This document shows positions 49,551-63,894 of a stretch of 64,000 bases of DNA, piece by piece. The notes below the pieces were generated by a model, which was given only the letters and a program-made list of their open reading frames with translations, searched no databases and was not told the DNA's origin. The translations under genes and the position numbers were made by a program. How positions within the stretch are numbered: the first letter of the stretch is position 1; the number at the start of each line of letters is the position of its first letter. The DNA is from Strigamia acuminata (lineage: Eukaryota > Arthropoda > Chilopoda > Geophilomorpha > Linotaeniidae): assembly GCA_949358305.1 (NCBI GenBank), contig OX442314.1:20825060-20889059 (forward strand). The letters are read 5' to 3'.

Positions 49551-51957
49551 TTAATCACCATTATCTTTTTTAATAAAATCAGCACATCGCTCGCCGACCA
49601 TAACAGTTGGTACATTGACATTGCCAGTAATTTCAAGAGGAATTATGGAAGCATCAGCAACACGCAGACCCTCAATACCATGGACACTAATTAAAAAGAA
49701 ATAGATGTTAATACATACGGTAAACGTGTATTTCTATGAACAATAATATGATTTAATTTAAACATACCGCAATCGTTCATCAACAACAGCTAGTGGATTT
49801 GTTTTCGGTCCCATAGTACAAGTAGCAACAGTGTGGTAAAAGTTGATGGTTGTTTGTTGAGCAAGGCAAGCATAATAATCATTTGACAAGTGAGCGTGGT
49901 GTGCACATTGAGGCATCACAACTGGTGTAAATGTTATGTTGTTCTTTTTGAACCCTTTCGTTTGAGTGAGTTGCACAGACAAACGAATTCCTTCAGCCAT
50001 CACTTTAAGATCTTGGCCTTCTTCGTCACCAAATAAGCGTGGGTCTATAATTGGAAGATCGTGTGGATTAGCACTCCTCAATTTCACTTCACCTCGTGAC
50101 TTTGGACGCAGTAACATGGGATAAAACGAAATAATCGTTTTTCCAAGAATTTTTTTGAAATAACCATCCCACACCTGAAAATAATGAAAAGAAAAATACT
50201 AAGATTCAAACAAAAGCAAATGTTAGTAAAAATAATTACATCATCACAAATGTTGTACAGTTCTTTAGTGGCCGCGAGTCCAAATGACGGAACCAGTAGA
50301 TAAACCAATTGAATATCGGGAAAATCTTTGCTTTTGTCAGCATAAATTGAGTTAACAAAAGACATTCCTTGCAAACCGACGGGTGATGAAAGGGATCCTT
50401 CAAAAAAGCAACAAATTATACATTTTAAATCTTCGGAATTACACCTCATGTAAAGATTACCTGTGCTGTCTAATGCGTATTCAACTACCGATCTTTCCAA
50501 TGCTGAATCACCCGTAGGACTTGCAAACTTTTGATCAACATCAAATAAAACTGCAGCACTGCTAACGTGGTCTTGCATGTTCTGTCCGACGCCTGGAAGA
50601 TTGTGAACTAGTGGAATCTAATTCAAAAATTATAGTAGGTCATTTTAACTCTCTATACATTTCCATAAATACAAAATACTTTATGTTCTTGAAGGTGGTC
50701 TTGGGGTCCAATTCCAGATAACATTAAGATTTGAGGTGACGAGTAAGCACCAGCAGATAAAACAATTTCTTTCTTGGCTAAAACAACGAATTTGTCCCGT
50801 CCCTTTTCAAATTCAACACCGAACGCTTTCTTTTTGTCATCAACCAGGATCTATAATTAAATTATCAGTCATATTCTACATCTGACAACAGTGCGACTAA
50901 GCTGACCTTAGTTACGAAAGAGTTTAAAGACACTACTAAATTAGGTCTAAACTGAGCTGTTTTAAGGAATGCTTTAGCGGAGCTGCATCTAGTTCCATTT
51001 CTTACGGTTGCTTGAACGTACGAGTACCCTTTAAAATGGCCAAACATAAAATCCAGGTTATTTATTTAAGTCAAGATGTTTTAAGTACCGCAAGAGAATA
51101 AATATACCTGTTTGTTTTGGTCCATTGTAATCTACTTTCTCGTATCCAAGTTCTACTCCAGCCTCTAAAAAGTTCTCAGATAACTCAGTGCCTACACCGA
51201 TGTAATTAACACTCAGAGATCCATCACGATTGTGAACTTTGTCTAAATTACAATCAATTTCACATTAATTTGAGATTAGCATCTGATGAAATGTTCGCTT
51301 TACCAGAATCAGGATATATAAAAGGGCTTTGAAAGTTTTCCGATTTGAGAAAAAATGGATTGTTCTCTTCGTAGGACCAGCCCTTAATTCCCAAACCCTC
51401 CCATTGCGCATAATCATTTCGATTACCACGTACGTACATCATGTAATGGAGTGCTGAAGACCCACCGACAACCTTTCCTCGCGGCAATGTGCTTTCCTAT
51501 AATTACAAGTTAAATCAAGTCAATAACTCATTAAGTTAAAGGACTTAAGAATTAATTACTTTGTTGCATAAACCAAAATTAGCGGTTTCTTGCGGAGTAC
51601 TTCTATATTGCCAATCGATGTCTGACATCTGACCCGCCATAGCTAACGTGGGAATATCAGTGAGAACGGTATCATCGCCACCAGCTTCCAGGATGAGAAC
51701 GCTGACTTTCCGATTTTCAGAGAGACGATTGGCAACAACGGATCCGGCACCACCAGCACCAACTGCAAAAATAAGCGTTACTTCAAACTGTTAAAAAAAA
51801 AACCCGAAGCATACTTACTGACTACATAGTCGTATTCTAATGCGATGGATTTTTCCACGATTCGGTGTTTGTAGTCGTTTATCACCAAAAAAATAAAAGC
51901 AGGAATGTAAATAAAAGCTTTAACTAAACCAGCGAACAAGCTATTGAACACAGCCAT
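49551..51957 (-). CDS. GMC oxidoreductase (glucose-dehydrogenase-like), copy B
   Basis: Tandem paralogue of the gene at 44023-46451 with the same ten-exon structure: 51819-51957, 51560-51762, 51304-51496, 51108-51242, 50907-51028, 50680-50850, 50461-50617, 50240-50397, 49768-50174 and 49551-49686; 606 residues, open throughout. FAD-fold, both GMC signatures and the C-terminal [10 protein letters not shown] region are intact, and this copy keeps the standard EAGGDD after the first strand-helix unit. It has two deleted and one inserted residue groups relative to A (N-terminal exon, the FASPTGDS loop and the C-terminal NGD ending). Introns are also alike, so the duplication is recent. TATAAATA lies 50-57 bases upstream of the ATG, as in A. 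Likely secreted or ER-entering from its hydrophobic N terminus. Confidence 0.93.
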
Positions 51958-52006
51958 CTTCCAAGCAGAAGCAAAGTTGATGTGCTCAACGAGGAGAAAC
52001 GGCAGG

Positions 52007-52014
52007 TATTTATA
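52007..52014 (-). promoter_or_regulatory. TATA box of GMC copy B
   Basis: TATAAATA on the minus strand, same spacing to the ATG (51957) as in copy A. Confidence 0.6.
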
Positions 52015-52428
52015 CCAAATCACAGCATTTAGAAAAACACTCGTCATTAAAACTTAATCACTTTAATTGCTACACAATTTGTTTTCGTCTAAATTGAACG
52101 AATCAAAAACCATTTGGCCAATTAATTAATAAAGGATGATGACTAGATTCTTTGCTTCGCGTGAAAGGTAAGAGATCGTCTATGGTAAAGTTGTTTTAGT
52201 TGTGCAAATTTTAAAATACAACAAACACACAAAATGCAATGTACTAATAAATTTATTAAGCATTCTTAAACTTTGACTAAATTCTCACCTAACAACTAGA
52301 TATAAGAAACAAAATTACATTGCAGTTTTGATTGTCTCAAAAATTATAACTGTAACAAAACAAACGTATTAGTATTTTCAATATTCAATTTTTTTTCTCA
52401 TACTTATTGCTGGAATAAGAACACAAAA

Positions 52429-54832
52429 ATGTATTAGTTTCCTTTCACATGTTCATTATAAGAAATAGACAATTTTAGTACGTGCAAATTACAGAAATCA
52501 CCGTTTATACAAATGATGTAAGGCAGGTTATGAAGGATTAGCAAAAGTCTCTACAGAAAATGAAACAAACGATACAAACCGATTCTCATTTAACAATATA
52601 CTGTTAAATGCTGTTTTCTTTTTAGATAAACTTTTTTAAAACTTTTCTGAGTAGCAAAACATTAGCTTATCTATGAATTAAATTTTTTTAATTTAATAAT
52701 AAAATAACAATAACTGAAATTCGGTAAGAGACTCCCATTAGAATTGAAAAAATTTTACAAAGTAGAGTTAATTGAATAAGATCAATGTTATTAAATATCT
52801 AAGTAATATATTAAAATTTTTAAAATTTATGGATTTAAAATTTAAATACACACATCTAGAGAAATGTAAATATATTAAAAAAAATTTAGAAAAAAAATAA
52901 AACCAATTAAGTAATAAAATTCAATCACCATTCACTCCTCCTTTATTCTCCGTGTAATAAAATAAATCCCATCACTCTCCATACGATTAAAACTGTTCTG
53001 CAATATCTTTATACCCTGTTATTACACCTGGAATAAGATAATTGTCTTAACCAGACATTTAAATATTTCTATCTATATAAGAAAAACACGAAAAACGGAA
53101 AAAAAACAAAAAAAAAACAAAAAAAACGAGGATCTATAACAATTATGCACACGTAACAAGATTAACTTCTAAACGATTCAGTTAGTACTTTAAAAATATA
53201 CACACATTTAACTAGAATATAGATCTATTTAGTGTCTCTCGTATTCATGTGCAAAAATATATACAGCAATAGTGCAGAAATTGTAAATAAAACTGCAAGA
53301 GAAAAATATAATAATAATAATAATAATAATAATAAGTATTATAATTATATATAACGTAATATAATAAACTGGTTATTTCACAATCCTATACAAGAAGTTT
53401 CAAAGAAACTACACAATATAATGGAGCAGAAGCTGGTCTTAAAAGCTCCACTTAGTTTTTTTTCTTTAAATTTAAATATAAATTTAAATTTTCGATTGAG
53501 TGTAGATAATTTTACAAGTAAAATTAACTAAAAATGACATCATTTCATCAGGCGTAACACTAACTATTTTTAATGCTGCTTGAATAATATGGTTCTTAAG
53601 TATCCTGTTTTATTTGCTGAGCCAGCAGACAACTTTTACGTAAATTAACATTTTTTTTCCAAAAAGAAAACACCGTTCTAGCAACCCTTAAAGGCACTCT
53701 TTTATGCAAATATTGCAATTTTTTTTAAAAACTTTTGTTTTAATACTTGCACAATGCATCACACATTTCTTCCATAAATGATGAAAAAATAATATTTATT
53801 TTAAACTGAAAAAACGAATAAATAATAGCCAATAACAAATCATGAACAATATTCAGTGAAATTTCAATAAAAACAATTTCAAACTGTTTATTTTACAACC
53901 AATAGACGGTAATTCACTCACTCAAAGAAGTTTGTTTTGATGCATTATGCGTATTAAAAATAATGAACAACAATCATAATATCAATATCACCCTGAGTCA
54001 CAACATTCCTGAACCTTAAAAATATCAAACAAGGAACTGCAGCATAATACAATTCTAAACACTTAAAAGAAAAAATGAAGCAAAAGTAAACAAAAGAAAA
54101 ATAAGAGCAATCAATCAATGATGAATAATCTACCGAACAGATATTATCTACAAGGATCTGTACTGAATAGTACGATAGCTGCCTAAATAGACTATGAAAT
54201 AACACTGTTACAAGTTATTTAGTTAAAGCATTAGTTTCCCCTTTTAAGATTAATATTTCATAAAATGTGTTTTAGTATGTAACAATTATTTACAGGTTCA
54301 TGCCGTAGTTATAACTGTGCACGAAATGAATGTGTAATAACTTGATACCTAAATAAAAGCATTTTCGCAACTCGGTAAAGATTTTTACACTTCTAAAATC
54401 TTATATCTTTTCAAACCTCTTTCCATGAACAATTATTTATACACTGTACAAACTAAAATGAATGTATTAATTGGGTATTCTAAGAACGAGTTTTTTCTCT
54501 CATTATTTTTATACGGTACATCAAAGAATGGATTTAAATTCTACACTTATATAAAATTCAAACGGGCTTATTTAATCGAAAATATTTAAACTCCTGAAAA
54601 TTCAGGTGTCTTATTTATTTTTGTAAGGCTGTGAGCAGGTGATTGATGCAGTATAAAGACACTCTACAATAAGCTAAAGCTCTATTTTTGAAAAAATAGC
54701 TGAGCTGTTATGAAAAAGCCTTCGATAAAATTGTCTTAACAACCTTATTTTTATAAAAAAAAAATATTTTTCAAAATTTACAAGTGCAGTTTGGAATGTT
54801 TTTCGTATGAATACAATCGGGTGTCCAATCGG
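52429..54832. other. AT-rich intergenic DNA, partly diacylglycerol kinase 3' UTR
   Basis: No coding signal. An (AAT)n microsatellite lies at 53308-53336. The right part should be the DGK 3' UTR, but no single polyadenylation signal stands out. Confidence 0.45.
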
Positions 54833-57800
54833 TCACACTGCTGTTTCTTGATCTTCAGACACGACCATTTGAAAGTGTTCTTGACCTAGGATACAATATT
54901 TGTTTACATTAATACCGTAAGATGTAACCAATCAATTTTTTGAGTTGACCAATATATAATTATAGCCATCTTTAAAGTGTGTAAAAAAGAATTGCAATTT
55001 AATTGGTACAATTTTCAAAATACATTATTTTTTATTACCGCTGAAAACTCAATCCCAACTAAAAACCAATATTTGCTGACAGTAATCATCTACCAGATAC
55101 CCTAACCAAATTAATAAAATTGTATTTATCATTCCACAATAAGCAGGACAAAAACCACAAATTATATCAAGTTAATCTTTACTTTGGGACATTGGACCTT
55201 TCACTCTTGCACGAGATGAAATAAAAAGTTTAATTTTTTTTATTCTTGGTCCTTAATTCAACTAATCTGCTCTTTGTAAGAATTTTACCGTTATTATGTA
55301 ATGTGATGAATTCTACGTGTTTACGAACCAGTTGAAACAAGATTATAATGTTTTAACTTTTAATGTTAGCCACCAATCCTTTTATTAAATAGATTATTGA
55401 ATTATGGTTAAACTTCTAAGTAGAACAGTTTAAGTTTAAGTTTCTGTACTTAATAATCGAAAAATCATAAGAAACAACATAGTAACAATTAATTATTTAA
55501 TAGTAGTCTAGTCTAAACTACTCTTCATTTCATCAAGTGCAAGGTAATCTTGCTGCCAATCAAATCAGATCAAGTTTTCACCAACTGGAAGCAGTATTCC
55601 TAGGGTGTTGCAAAATCATAATTTTTATATAGCTAGGATTAGCCGAAACATCTCAACTTTTTTGCACGCTACTTGATAATTTAAGAGTTAATCACGAATC
55701 GAAAAAAAGCAAATGAAAAAAGTGTAATCAAGTATGAATTGACGGTATTAAAAAAGCATAGGCCTACTTAGCACTAGCTATTTAATTTTAATTTTAATTT
55801 TAATTTTTAATTTAAAAAAATAATTGGCAGTGGCGTCTATGAGATTTTGGGGATTGCAAATAAATAAATTAAATAATAGCTCGTCATCCCTTAGACTGAA
55901 ATGCCTTTCCTCATGGGGATCCTGGATTCTGGTCAATTACAGCCAGCAGTCTGGCGTGTGATATAAAAAGACGCCCAGTGCTGAAATTTTAAGGTGGAAC
56001 TCCTCAAGCGCAAAGAAAAAAAGTTGATATTGATAAAAAAAAAATTACGACATAGTTTCCCAACTCCAAATATAATTTTCTTCAACACTTATTTTTCGGT
56101 AATTCAAAATGGCAGATGTCTATAAAGAAGCGGTATTATAAATTCTCGCAATTCTCGTAGGAGAAGGGCCCCATGTGGCTGCAAGGACCTCTTAATTCCA
56201 ATAAAGTAGCTACTCATTACTAACAGTTGTATGGTAGTTAAGTTAGTTTAGAAGATCGAATTTTAGACAAAAATGTGCTAATGCAGCCTGCCATAAAAAA
56301 GGAAATAAACGCGAAAGGATCATCATTCAATGGAAACTGATTACGTAAACCTTTTTATCAAATTTTGTCAGTTTTTTACTCCGCGATCCCTATAAACGAA
56401 CGCATTTGCCTTTTGATGACTTTCCCCGAGGGGGCCGTCCATAAATTACGTAACGCACCAAAGGGGGCGGGGAGGGGTTTCAAAGTTTGTTAGATTCCAT
56501 GTAAAAAAAAAATTTAATTTTTAATAACGAAAATATAAGTATTTTTTATATGATTTTGGAAAAGTTTGTAGGGGGGGAGGGGGGGTGATTTAAATTTGTT
56601 ACGTAATTAGGGAGTTGGGGGGTTCGAAAATTTGTTATGACCATGTTACAGAAGGGGGAGAGGGGGTCTAAAAATCCAAAATTTTGCTTTACGTAATTTA
56701 TGGACGGCCCCTAGGTACTTTCATGATTGCCTTGCTGGCCCTATGTGAATTCCTAACCCAATCGAGCTATTTCAAACGTATATATTCAGCAATTTGGCAA
56801 TTTAATCTTGCAATTTTCCTTTCTCATTCAATCAATATATGCCAGTAGTGCAAAATTAATCAACATTTACTTTCTAAGTAAGCTGCCAGCTCCTTATCTT
56901 CTGCCTTCAATGCTTGTTGCCTGGATGTCATACACTAAACCAGACCTTTATAAATTTACATTCCATTCTTCTATATTTCAGAAACACTCACCTGATTATC
57001 AATTATTGTAAGTGAAGCACCTGCAGCTACCAGCATACAACAAATCGTTCTTCGTTTGTAAGCGGCAGCCTTGTGAAGAGCAGTTTGACCTCTATAAAAA
57101 AAATTAACTTTAGTTTTCAAATATTTAATAATAGAGAAACAATCGTCATATCATATCTTTCAGAAAATATCACAAATGACTTTTTGATTTCATTCAAATT
57201 TCGAATGAGCTTACTTTAAGTTTATGTGTGCTACGCCCTGATTTAATTATTCTTATTACAGATTTAAACTACTATTGATTTACGATCTTCTGTTTCTGCA
57301 AACCTATTGTAGGTAACACATTGGCTTACGTGAATCTGGATCTTCCCAGTAGTTCAAAAACATAACAGGATTTAGATAAATGGGAGTGTAAATATTGCGC
57401 ACATCAGGCTGATTTATAACTGAATAGTTGTGACATGAGCAAAATTTTAGTTAAGACGACATTTTGTGTTTCACGTGTCAATGGGCTCGTGTGCAGGTTG
57501 GGTTGATGAGCTCTTTAGCAAAGCCATAGGTAAGACTTTTGCTATTTGGTCAGATAAGTAGTTGCTATTTTCATTCTCCATGGACTCCCTAGACTCGTTG
57601 TGAGCATTGCGTTCTCCCTGGGGATCATTTATCTTGATTTGTCCTATATATATATCAGATTTGTTTGAATAAAGTTAGTCTAGTTTGGACAACCAACTAA
57701 AGTGGTTGTCTTTATTCTTCTCACATAGCGCAGTCGACAGGATGCGCTGCATCTTTGATTACTGCACCATTGCATATTTTAATTTAGATGCTAGTTTGAA

Positions 57801-60800
57801 TTTTATTTTCTAATATATGGTTTTCATATGGAATGACGCTGTTTTGAATCAGATTTTTAAATTTGAATGTCATTCTGAATTTCTTATTAAACTATGTACA
57901 TTATTTTAACTTTGATCTCCAAAATATTTGAAAATTTTCTTAAATATAAATGCCATTTTAAATTTTTTGTAACTTTGGACGCCATTCAGAATGTTACAAG
58001 AATTAAAAATCCTTTCGTAATGCACAGCCTGTTAGGTAACTAACAGCGACGCAAAATTACTTCAAAGATTTTGACTTTGAACCGGAATAAGTTTGAATTT
58101 CACCAGAATTTGCTTCAAAATGGAATTGATGCAAAAAAGAATAAATTTGAAAATAATTAGTTCGTATTTCAACGATCTGAATTTGAAACGAAAATGGGAA
58201 TAGATTCGAAACGGAACAACTGTGTGATGTATTCGTGTGTGCATAACAATGAGAAAACTGCAACTGAACAAACTATTCATCCTTCGATTCAAACTATCTT
58301 TTAACTTAGAAAGTGAAAATAAACACGGGTTGACGGGACTTCTATTATAGTAACAACTAAGAAAAAAAAATTATACTTGCTTGTCTTTGTCTACCATGTT
58401 TAAAATTGTAGGTGGCGCTGTATGAAAAAAAAATTACCAAAATCAAATTATTAAAAAAAAAAAAAACACCATACAATCATAAATATACCACTAGCGATGA
58501 GGTAGCGAACAATATCTTTAAATCCATGGCGTGCAGCATGATGAAGTGATGTCATACCAAATTGATCAACAGATAGAAGACTGAAGCCCATGGAATGTAA
58601 TTCTTTCAACTATTATGTCGTACAGAATCACAATTCAAGTTAATACGACAATATTGTCTCATCATTCAGAGATTAGGTACGTGTCAAACTTACAAGTTTC
58701 AGATCGCCAGTCCTACCAGCCCTGATGATATCTACATTAAAGGGACAAAATAAAAGCTTAAGGTTTGAGTCATGAGAAGTTCAGATTAAAGAAATAAAAG
58801 GAGAAAAATGGAAAATGTTAAATGATATACGTAAGAGAAGGAATTAAATAAGATAAATAAAAAACAAAAACTAAAGCGTCTTAAAATAAAAATACCAAAA
58901 GAAATAAAAAGTAAAAAATGAAAAAATAAAATAAAAATCCATTGTACCTTCAGAATATTTTTCTTGTGGGGAACTGTAAAATTCAACGGGGAACAAAATT
59001 AATTCATATACTTTAACTAGTCTTAATAACCCATAAAATTAAACAGAAGCAACAAATTTAAATGAAAACGTAAGAACAAAAGAAACGAAATTAAAAAACG
59101 AAAAAATTTAAAACTCCCCATTCTTGATTGAGGCAATAAATCACACTTGATTACCTCAAAAAATCATCGGATTGAGTTTCAGTCCTCTGAATTGTTTCAT
59201 TCTCATCTGATAAAGTTGCACTTGCAGCCGCAGAAATGCTTTCCCCTGGTTCATTAGCAGTGCTGCTAGGTAACGGGTCAGAGGATCTTTCTGGTATCAG
59301 CAGATCTGGATCAAGAATGTAAAGTTCCTCACAAGAAATGTCTGTAACGTAATGTAAATGCTCTTGTGCCCGGTCGATACGAAAAAACCTCTCAGCTGTA
59401 CAAGCTTTAAAAATCAAACACTGGTAAGTACATTACAAAAATAGAACAACGAGTTTCTTACAATCTAAAAAACACCAATCAGACGATAATTTTTGACTCC
59501 AACCATTGCTATTAGCAGATAGTGAAATATCCTTTGAATAAATAAATAAATAAATAAATGAATTAGTGGTTTCAACAAAATCGATTGTAGAAATTATTTA
59601 CTGCTTGAAGACGGTTGATATGAATTCGTATATGATCTAAATCTGTGTCTTGGTCAACTACAATAATGCCCAGTGGAATTGCTGCAAAATTGATTCATTT
59701 AAGCATTTTATACTTCTTCAATAGTCACTTTAACAAAAATCTTACATGCTTTCCGTAAACGTTCCTTATCATAATGATAATTCTCATAATCAGACATTGT
59801 AATTCGACTGACTTGTAACCGCAGTCGTTCCAATGGTTGTTGACTGCGCAAATAAATGTAACAAAAAAATTACAATAAAAAAATATTATTTTAGCAAAAA
59901 ATTATATCTACTTATTACATTTATTAAATGTATTGTAAAAATAAGGAATTAAATACTTACGTGTTTGGCCTGCTACCAATTTGCTATTTAAAAAACAAAT
60001 AAAAATAAAAATAATTAAAGTAAACGAATCCATAAAATCTCAGTTGCCATGACAACCTACTTTAGCTTTGGCCACCATATTGACTTGATTAAGGTGTGTT
60101 AGCTCGATCACAGAAGGCGCCAGTTTGCATGGTTCACCATCAACTTGCATTGGAATGGTACGAGTGGTAACTAGGCGAGCATGTTTACATTGTGCCAAAC
60201 ACGTACCGTGCCCACCTGCTTGTAAAAGAGGCTACAAAATAAACACAAACAAAATATACGATATAAAATTCTGTAGAAATAAGGAAATCAAACAAAATTA
60301 AAAGCATTTTCCACATCATCATCCAATATTATCACATTAAATTTTGTAAATAAACAAAAAAGCAAACACTGTAACGGACTCGGATGTGCAGCTAAACAAA
60401 TACCATATCATGGAAATGGATCAAATAAAAAATGTAAAGAATATAAATAATTCAGAAAACATTTCGCACAATTTTTTTGAGCCAGTAGATCCACGCAATG
60501 GAAATAACATTTTTATTATTATTCTATTTTTTTTCCCCGCTCAAATTCATAAATAAATGGCTTCATCCGATACATTAAAACAAATTAAAATACTGTCATG
60601 CCAAAGAAAAGACATGAATATAAATATTACATCCGGAAATGAATAAAAATAATCCTCGTCTGCAGAATAAATGTCAATCAATAATCGAAGACGAATCCAA
60701 TAAAAATAATGGGAATTACAAAGGGGATGTTTGAATCTCAAAGGATTAAAGCTACTACCTCCGTTCTTCTACACACAAATAAACACATCCTAGTGCATAG

Positions 60801-63800
60801 GCTTACCAACTGATATGTCGTGAGTCCAATTACTTCAATAAGACCATCGTCTGTCCTCTGAGGTTCAAAGCCGGAATTTTGCGAATTCCACGGATGAGTT
60901 CCGCCTCCATAGCTACGCAATAGGAAAAAACTCATCAATTTTAATATCAATTTCCTGCCAAAATACCATCAAATTTGACAACTCATGCTCAAACGAACAT
61001 CAGAATCAATAAATTTCTTGCAAAACTTCAACTTTTGACGTTAGCTTTTACGTTTTTAAATTCCCTCGCTTACTTAATATTTCTTAATTCATTTCATGAA
61101 CTCAAGCTTAATGCGCCAGCATTTACGCTTACCGGTTATCAATCTCCATCTAATATCATGATTTAAGCATTTATTATATTCATTAATCACGTCTTAAGAG
61201 TGGATGTATTCGCAGAACATGTAATCCGAAATGATTAATTTGCCACCGTTGTTCATTTTATTTTTCTGTCTAAATTGTTTTTTTTCCCCTGAAATGTATT
61301 TCAGATTCTCACCTGGGAATGTTCAAAAAAAGAATAGCGTGCACTTTCAATTCCTTCAATTTTGGAGTGATGTCCTTTCCGTCACATTCTAAGACCACGT
61401 ATTCAGACAGATCTTTCCATTTTCTTTGAAGCAAATCCTTTCCACCAGCCTAAAAGAATCAAGACAAAAAAATCATTTAAAAAAATCATTTAAAAAAATC
61501 ATTTAAAACAACTAAAATTGATTTTTTCCACTCTTCAAGGCGTTCTGACATGACATAAAAAATTCATCGACAAGATTATTATGCAAATAATCGATTCCAA
61601 CGTCCGAACTTTAAAAAAATAATTAATCTTTAAAAAAAATCATAAAAGCCGTGCAGAGGGACGTGAACGAGAAAGTTCGAAAAACGAGCCAGAATGAAAT
61701 ATGATTCGAAATAATTCATTGGATGTAGTTTCTCACAAACTGACGTTTTAGTCATAAATAAACAAAATTGTCGCATTAAAAATGTGTAAATCGATTTTTA
61801 ATGCATTCAAAAAACACCATAATATATTTTTGATGGTCTCGTAAATGATTAATAGAATTAAATCCCACTATGTGTTTAGTTAAATTGTTGTTAATTGGGT
61901 AAAGAAATTAAAACATTAATAATACAATTCCAACATACCTGCCCATAGAACATTTTATTCCTCAGCCGACTGTTAAACTTTTCTGGATGGGCTTCTGATT
62001 TTTTTTTAGAAAAAAAAAGAGAAAAATAAAAAACAAATTTTATATTAATAATTAAAATTCCTAAAAAAAAACCAATATATCAGACGTCAACTACAGTCAA
62101 ATGAATCGTTCACAAAGAAGCATCAAACAAATCCTAATTCCAATGTATGCGACTGGAAAAATCGTTAATGTAAAAACTATTCTGAACTTTCGAAATTCCA
62201 TTTGATGTTTTTCCTCAAAAATAAAAAAATTTCATTCCAAGTTATGTTTTTTTTTTTTTTTAATTTTTTTTTTTTAGCTTAGCCGTCTTTAATTTTAATT
62301 TAAAATGTAAAAAGAAAAAAAACAAACTCTACATCAACATCTCATATTTTTCAAATTAAACATTAAACAGAAAAATGCTGCGGATTAAAAAATCCAAAAA
62401 ATATACTCACTTAACTTATCAAAATTAAAAAAATAAATAAACTTTAAAAGAAAATAATGTTTCAATTCACTTAAAACAAATATTTACCTCTTGCTTCATG
62501 AAATTCCAGCGCAATATATGCATCTGCTCCCAAACTAAAATAATTATTGATTACACTCAAGGGTAAATTATCTTTCCCATCTTCACAAACAGTTGGATCA
62601 ATGTTTGTCGAATTTTTCTCAACTTTCAAATCCCACCTAAAATTCCAAATAACAAGTTAACACTCCAGCAAAACCCATCTACCTGCGCGAATTACAAACC
62701 TATCTAACTGAATCGTTTCTCCCTCTTCTATGTTGCATAGGATTTTTGAAACTGGCTCATCAGTGTAACCCTTTAAAGTAAAACCCATTAAACCAATCAG
62801 TTAGAAGCACGTCAAATATGGATAAATATTTAAGTTAAATAACAGACGCATTCATAAAGTCATATTTAACTCGCAGTTAAACACATTTTGTTGTTTAAAT
62901 GTTGTGCGCATGTCCACTGCAACTGAAAACAGGCTAAATAAGCCACCATTTTTTGAAGTTATATCGAGACAAGCAGTTTAAATACGTTGATTAAAATGCT
63001 GTTTACTCTAAATTACTTTATGAATACGCCTAGAAAATATTGAACACAAAACGCGCTTATTAGCAATTGTAAACACAGCTCTAAGCATTCCGTCAATGTC
63101 TCGCTTTCATGCTTAATTTTGAAGCATGCAAATTGTAATCAGCGGCTGCTTTGAAAATGTGAAAGTTTGAATTTCATTATTTTAATGAGAGCCAAACAAT
63201 TTCTTATATGCTCATGACAATTGAGAATAATAAAAGAAAGTCTAATTTACTTACCCCACCCCAACCCAAAGCACGGGCCAGGTCATTTCCGGTACCCAAT
63301 GGTAAAACTGCAACAGGCGGCGGCGGCACGAATCCGATTTCATCTAACACTGATAAAATCCATCCAACAGTCCCATCACCACCACAAGCTAAAATTCGCA
63401 AGTTTGGCACTTTCTTATACAATTCCAAACTAAGGTAGAAAGAAAACGTTACTTTAATTATTGCAAACTTGTATACTTTGCTACTCTTTCTTAATTCTTA
63501 CCCTGCTTGCGGTCCACCTTGTGATAAATCAAACACTTGCCTAGGGTTTAAAAGCCACTGAAACTTCTGCATAAGTTTTGAACCTTGGTTGCCTCCACTC
63601 TTTGGGTTAATGAAAACGATAACTGGTTTGGCGTTGGGAGTGGGAATTGGTTTGATGGCAAAAAAACGTTGATGTTCCTTGTCCGATGCCTACATTAATT
63701 ACAAACATTAAAAAAAGCACACAAAAACATAAAATCTCAAGTATTTACCTCTTTTTTTGATTTTCTTTTCGACGACGAGCGTTTTTTCGGCGACTTTCTT

Positions 63801-63820
63801 AAGGAAGATTTAAAGGAACC
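54833..63820 (-). CDS. Diacylglycerol kinase, zeta/iota type (5' end beyond or near right edge)
   Basis: Phosphorylates diacylglycerol to phosphatidic acid. Twenty-one minus-strand exons keep one frame (694 residues): 63749-63820, 63502-63689, 63255-63429, 62700-62770, 62488-62636, 61939-61994, 61313-61449, 60807-60912, 60061-60231, 59961-59983, 59746-59843, 59602-59681, 59462-59531, 59155-59404, 58948-58973, 58694-58731, 58489-58609, 58381-58417, 56992-57091, 56871-56934 and 54833-54885. In order: a basic MARCKS-like stretch ([14 protein letters not shown]), catalytic domain ([52 protein letters not shown]), accessory domain ([41 protein letters not shown]), [16 protein letters not shown], ankyrin repeats ([29 protein letters not shown]) and a C-terminal ETAV PDZ ligand. 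This domain order defines DGK zeta/iota. The C1 domains are not seen and should lie upstream. One intron (after 58381) uses a GC donor. Confidence 0.95.
56431..56711. mobile_element. TIR element copy 2 (in a DGK intron)
   Basis: 281 bases with the same inverted ends as the element at 42991 (GGGGCCGTCCATAAATTACG) and similar G-rich interior tracts, but shorter. It lies in the intron between the exons 56871-56934 and 54833-54885. The TA duplication is not clear here. Confidence 0.85.
59961..59983 (-). other. 23-base microexon of DGK
   Basis: Bounded by ATAG and GTAAGT. Its 7 codons plus two bases are required to keep phase between 60061 and 59843. It encodes QIGSRPN in the linker after the accessory domain, where vertebrate zeta/iota forms are variable. 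Confidence 0.7.
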
Positions 63821-63894
63821 CTAATTAAAGAGGTAATAATTAAAAGCGAGATCAGTTTTCATAATTATTTCTAATTAAAAATCAATAAGAACTA

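Larger units (their letters stand above)
47585..52428. repeat. Tandem duplication, unit 2
   Basis: Paralogous to 43650-46890, but longer because the LTR at 47669-49239 inserted into its downstream flank. The gene start is offset by about 5506 bases from unit 1. Confidence 0.88.

Noticed and set aside
63208-63438. Plus-strand ORFs over the DGK catalytic exon
   Set aside because: They are antisense shadows of the GGDGTVGW exon.
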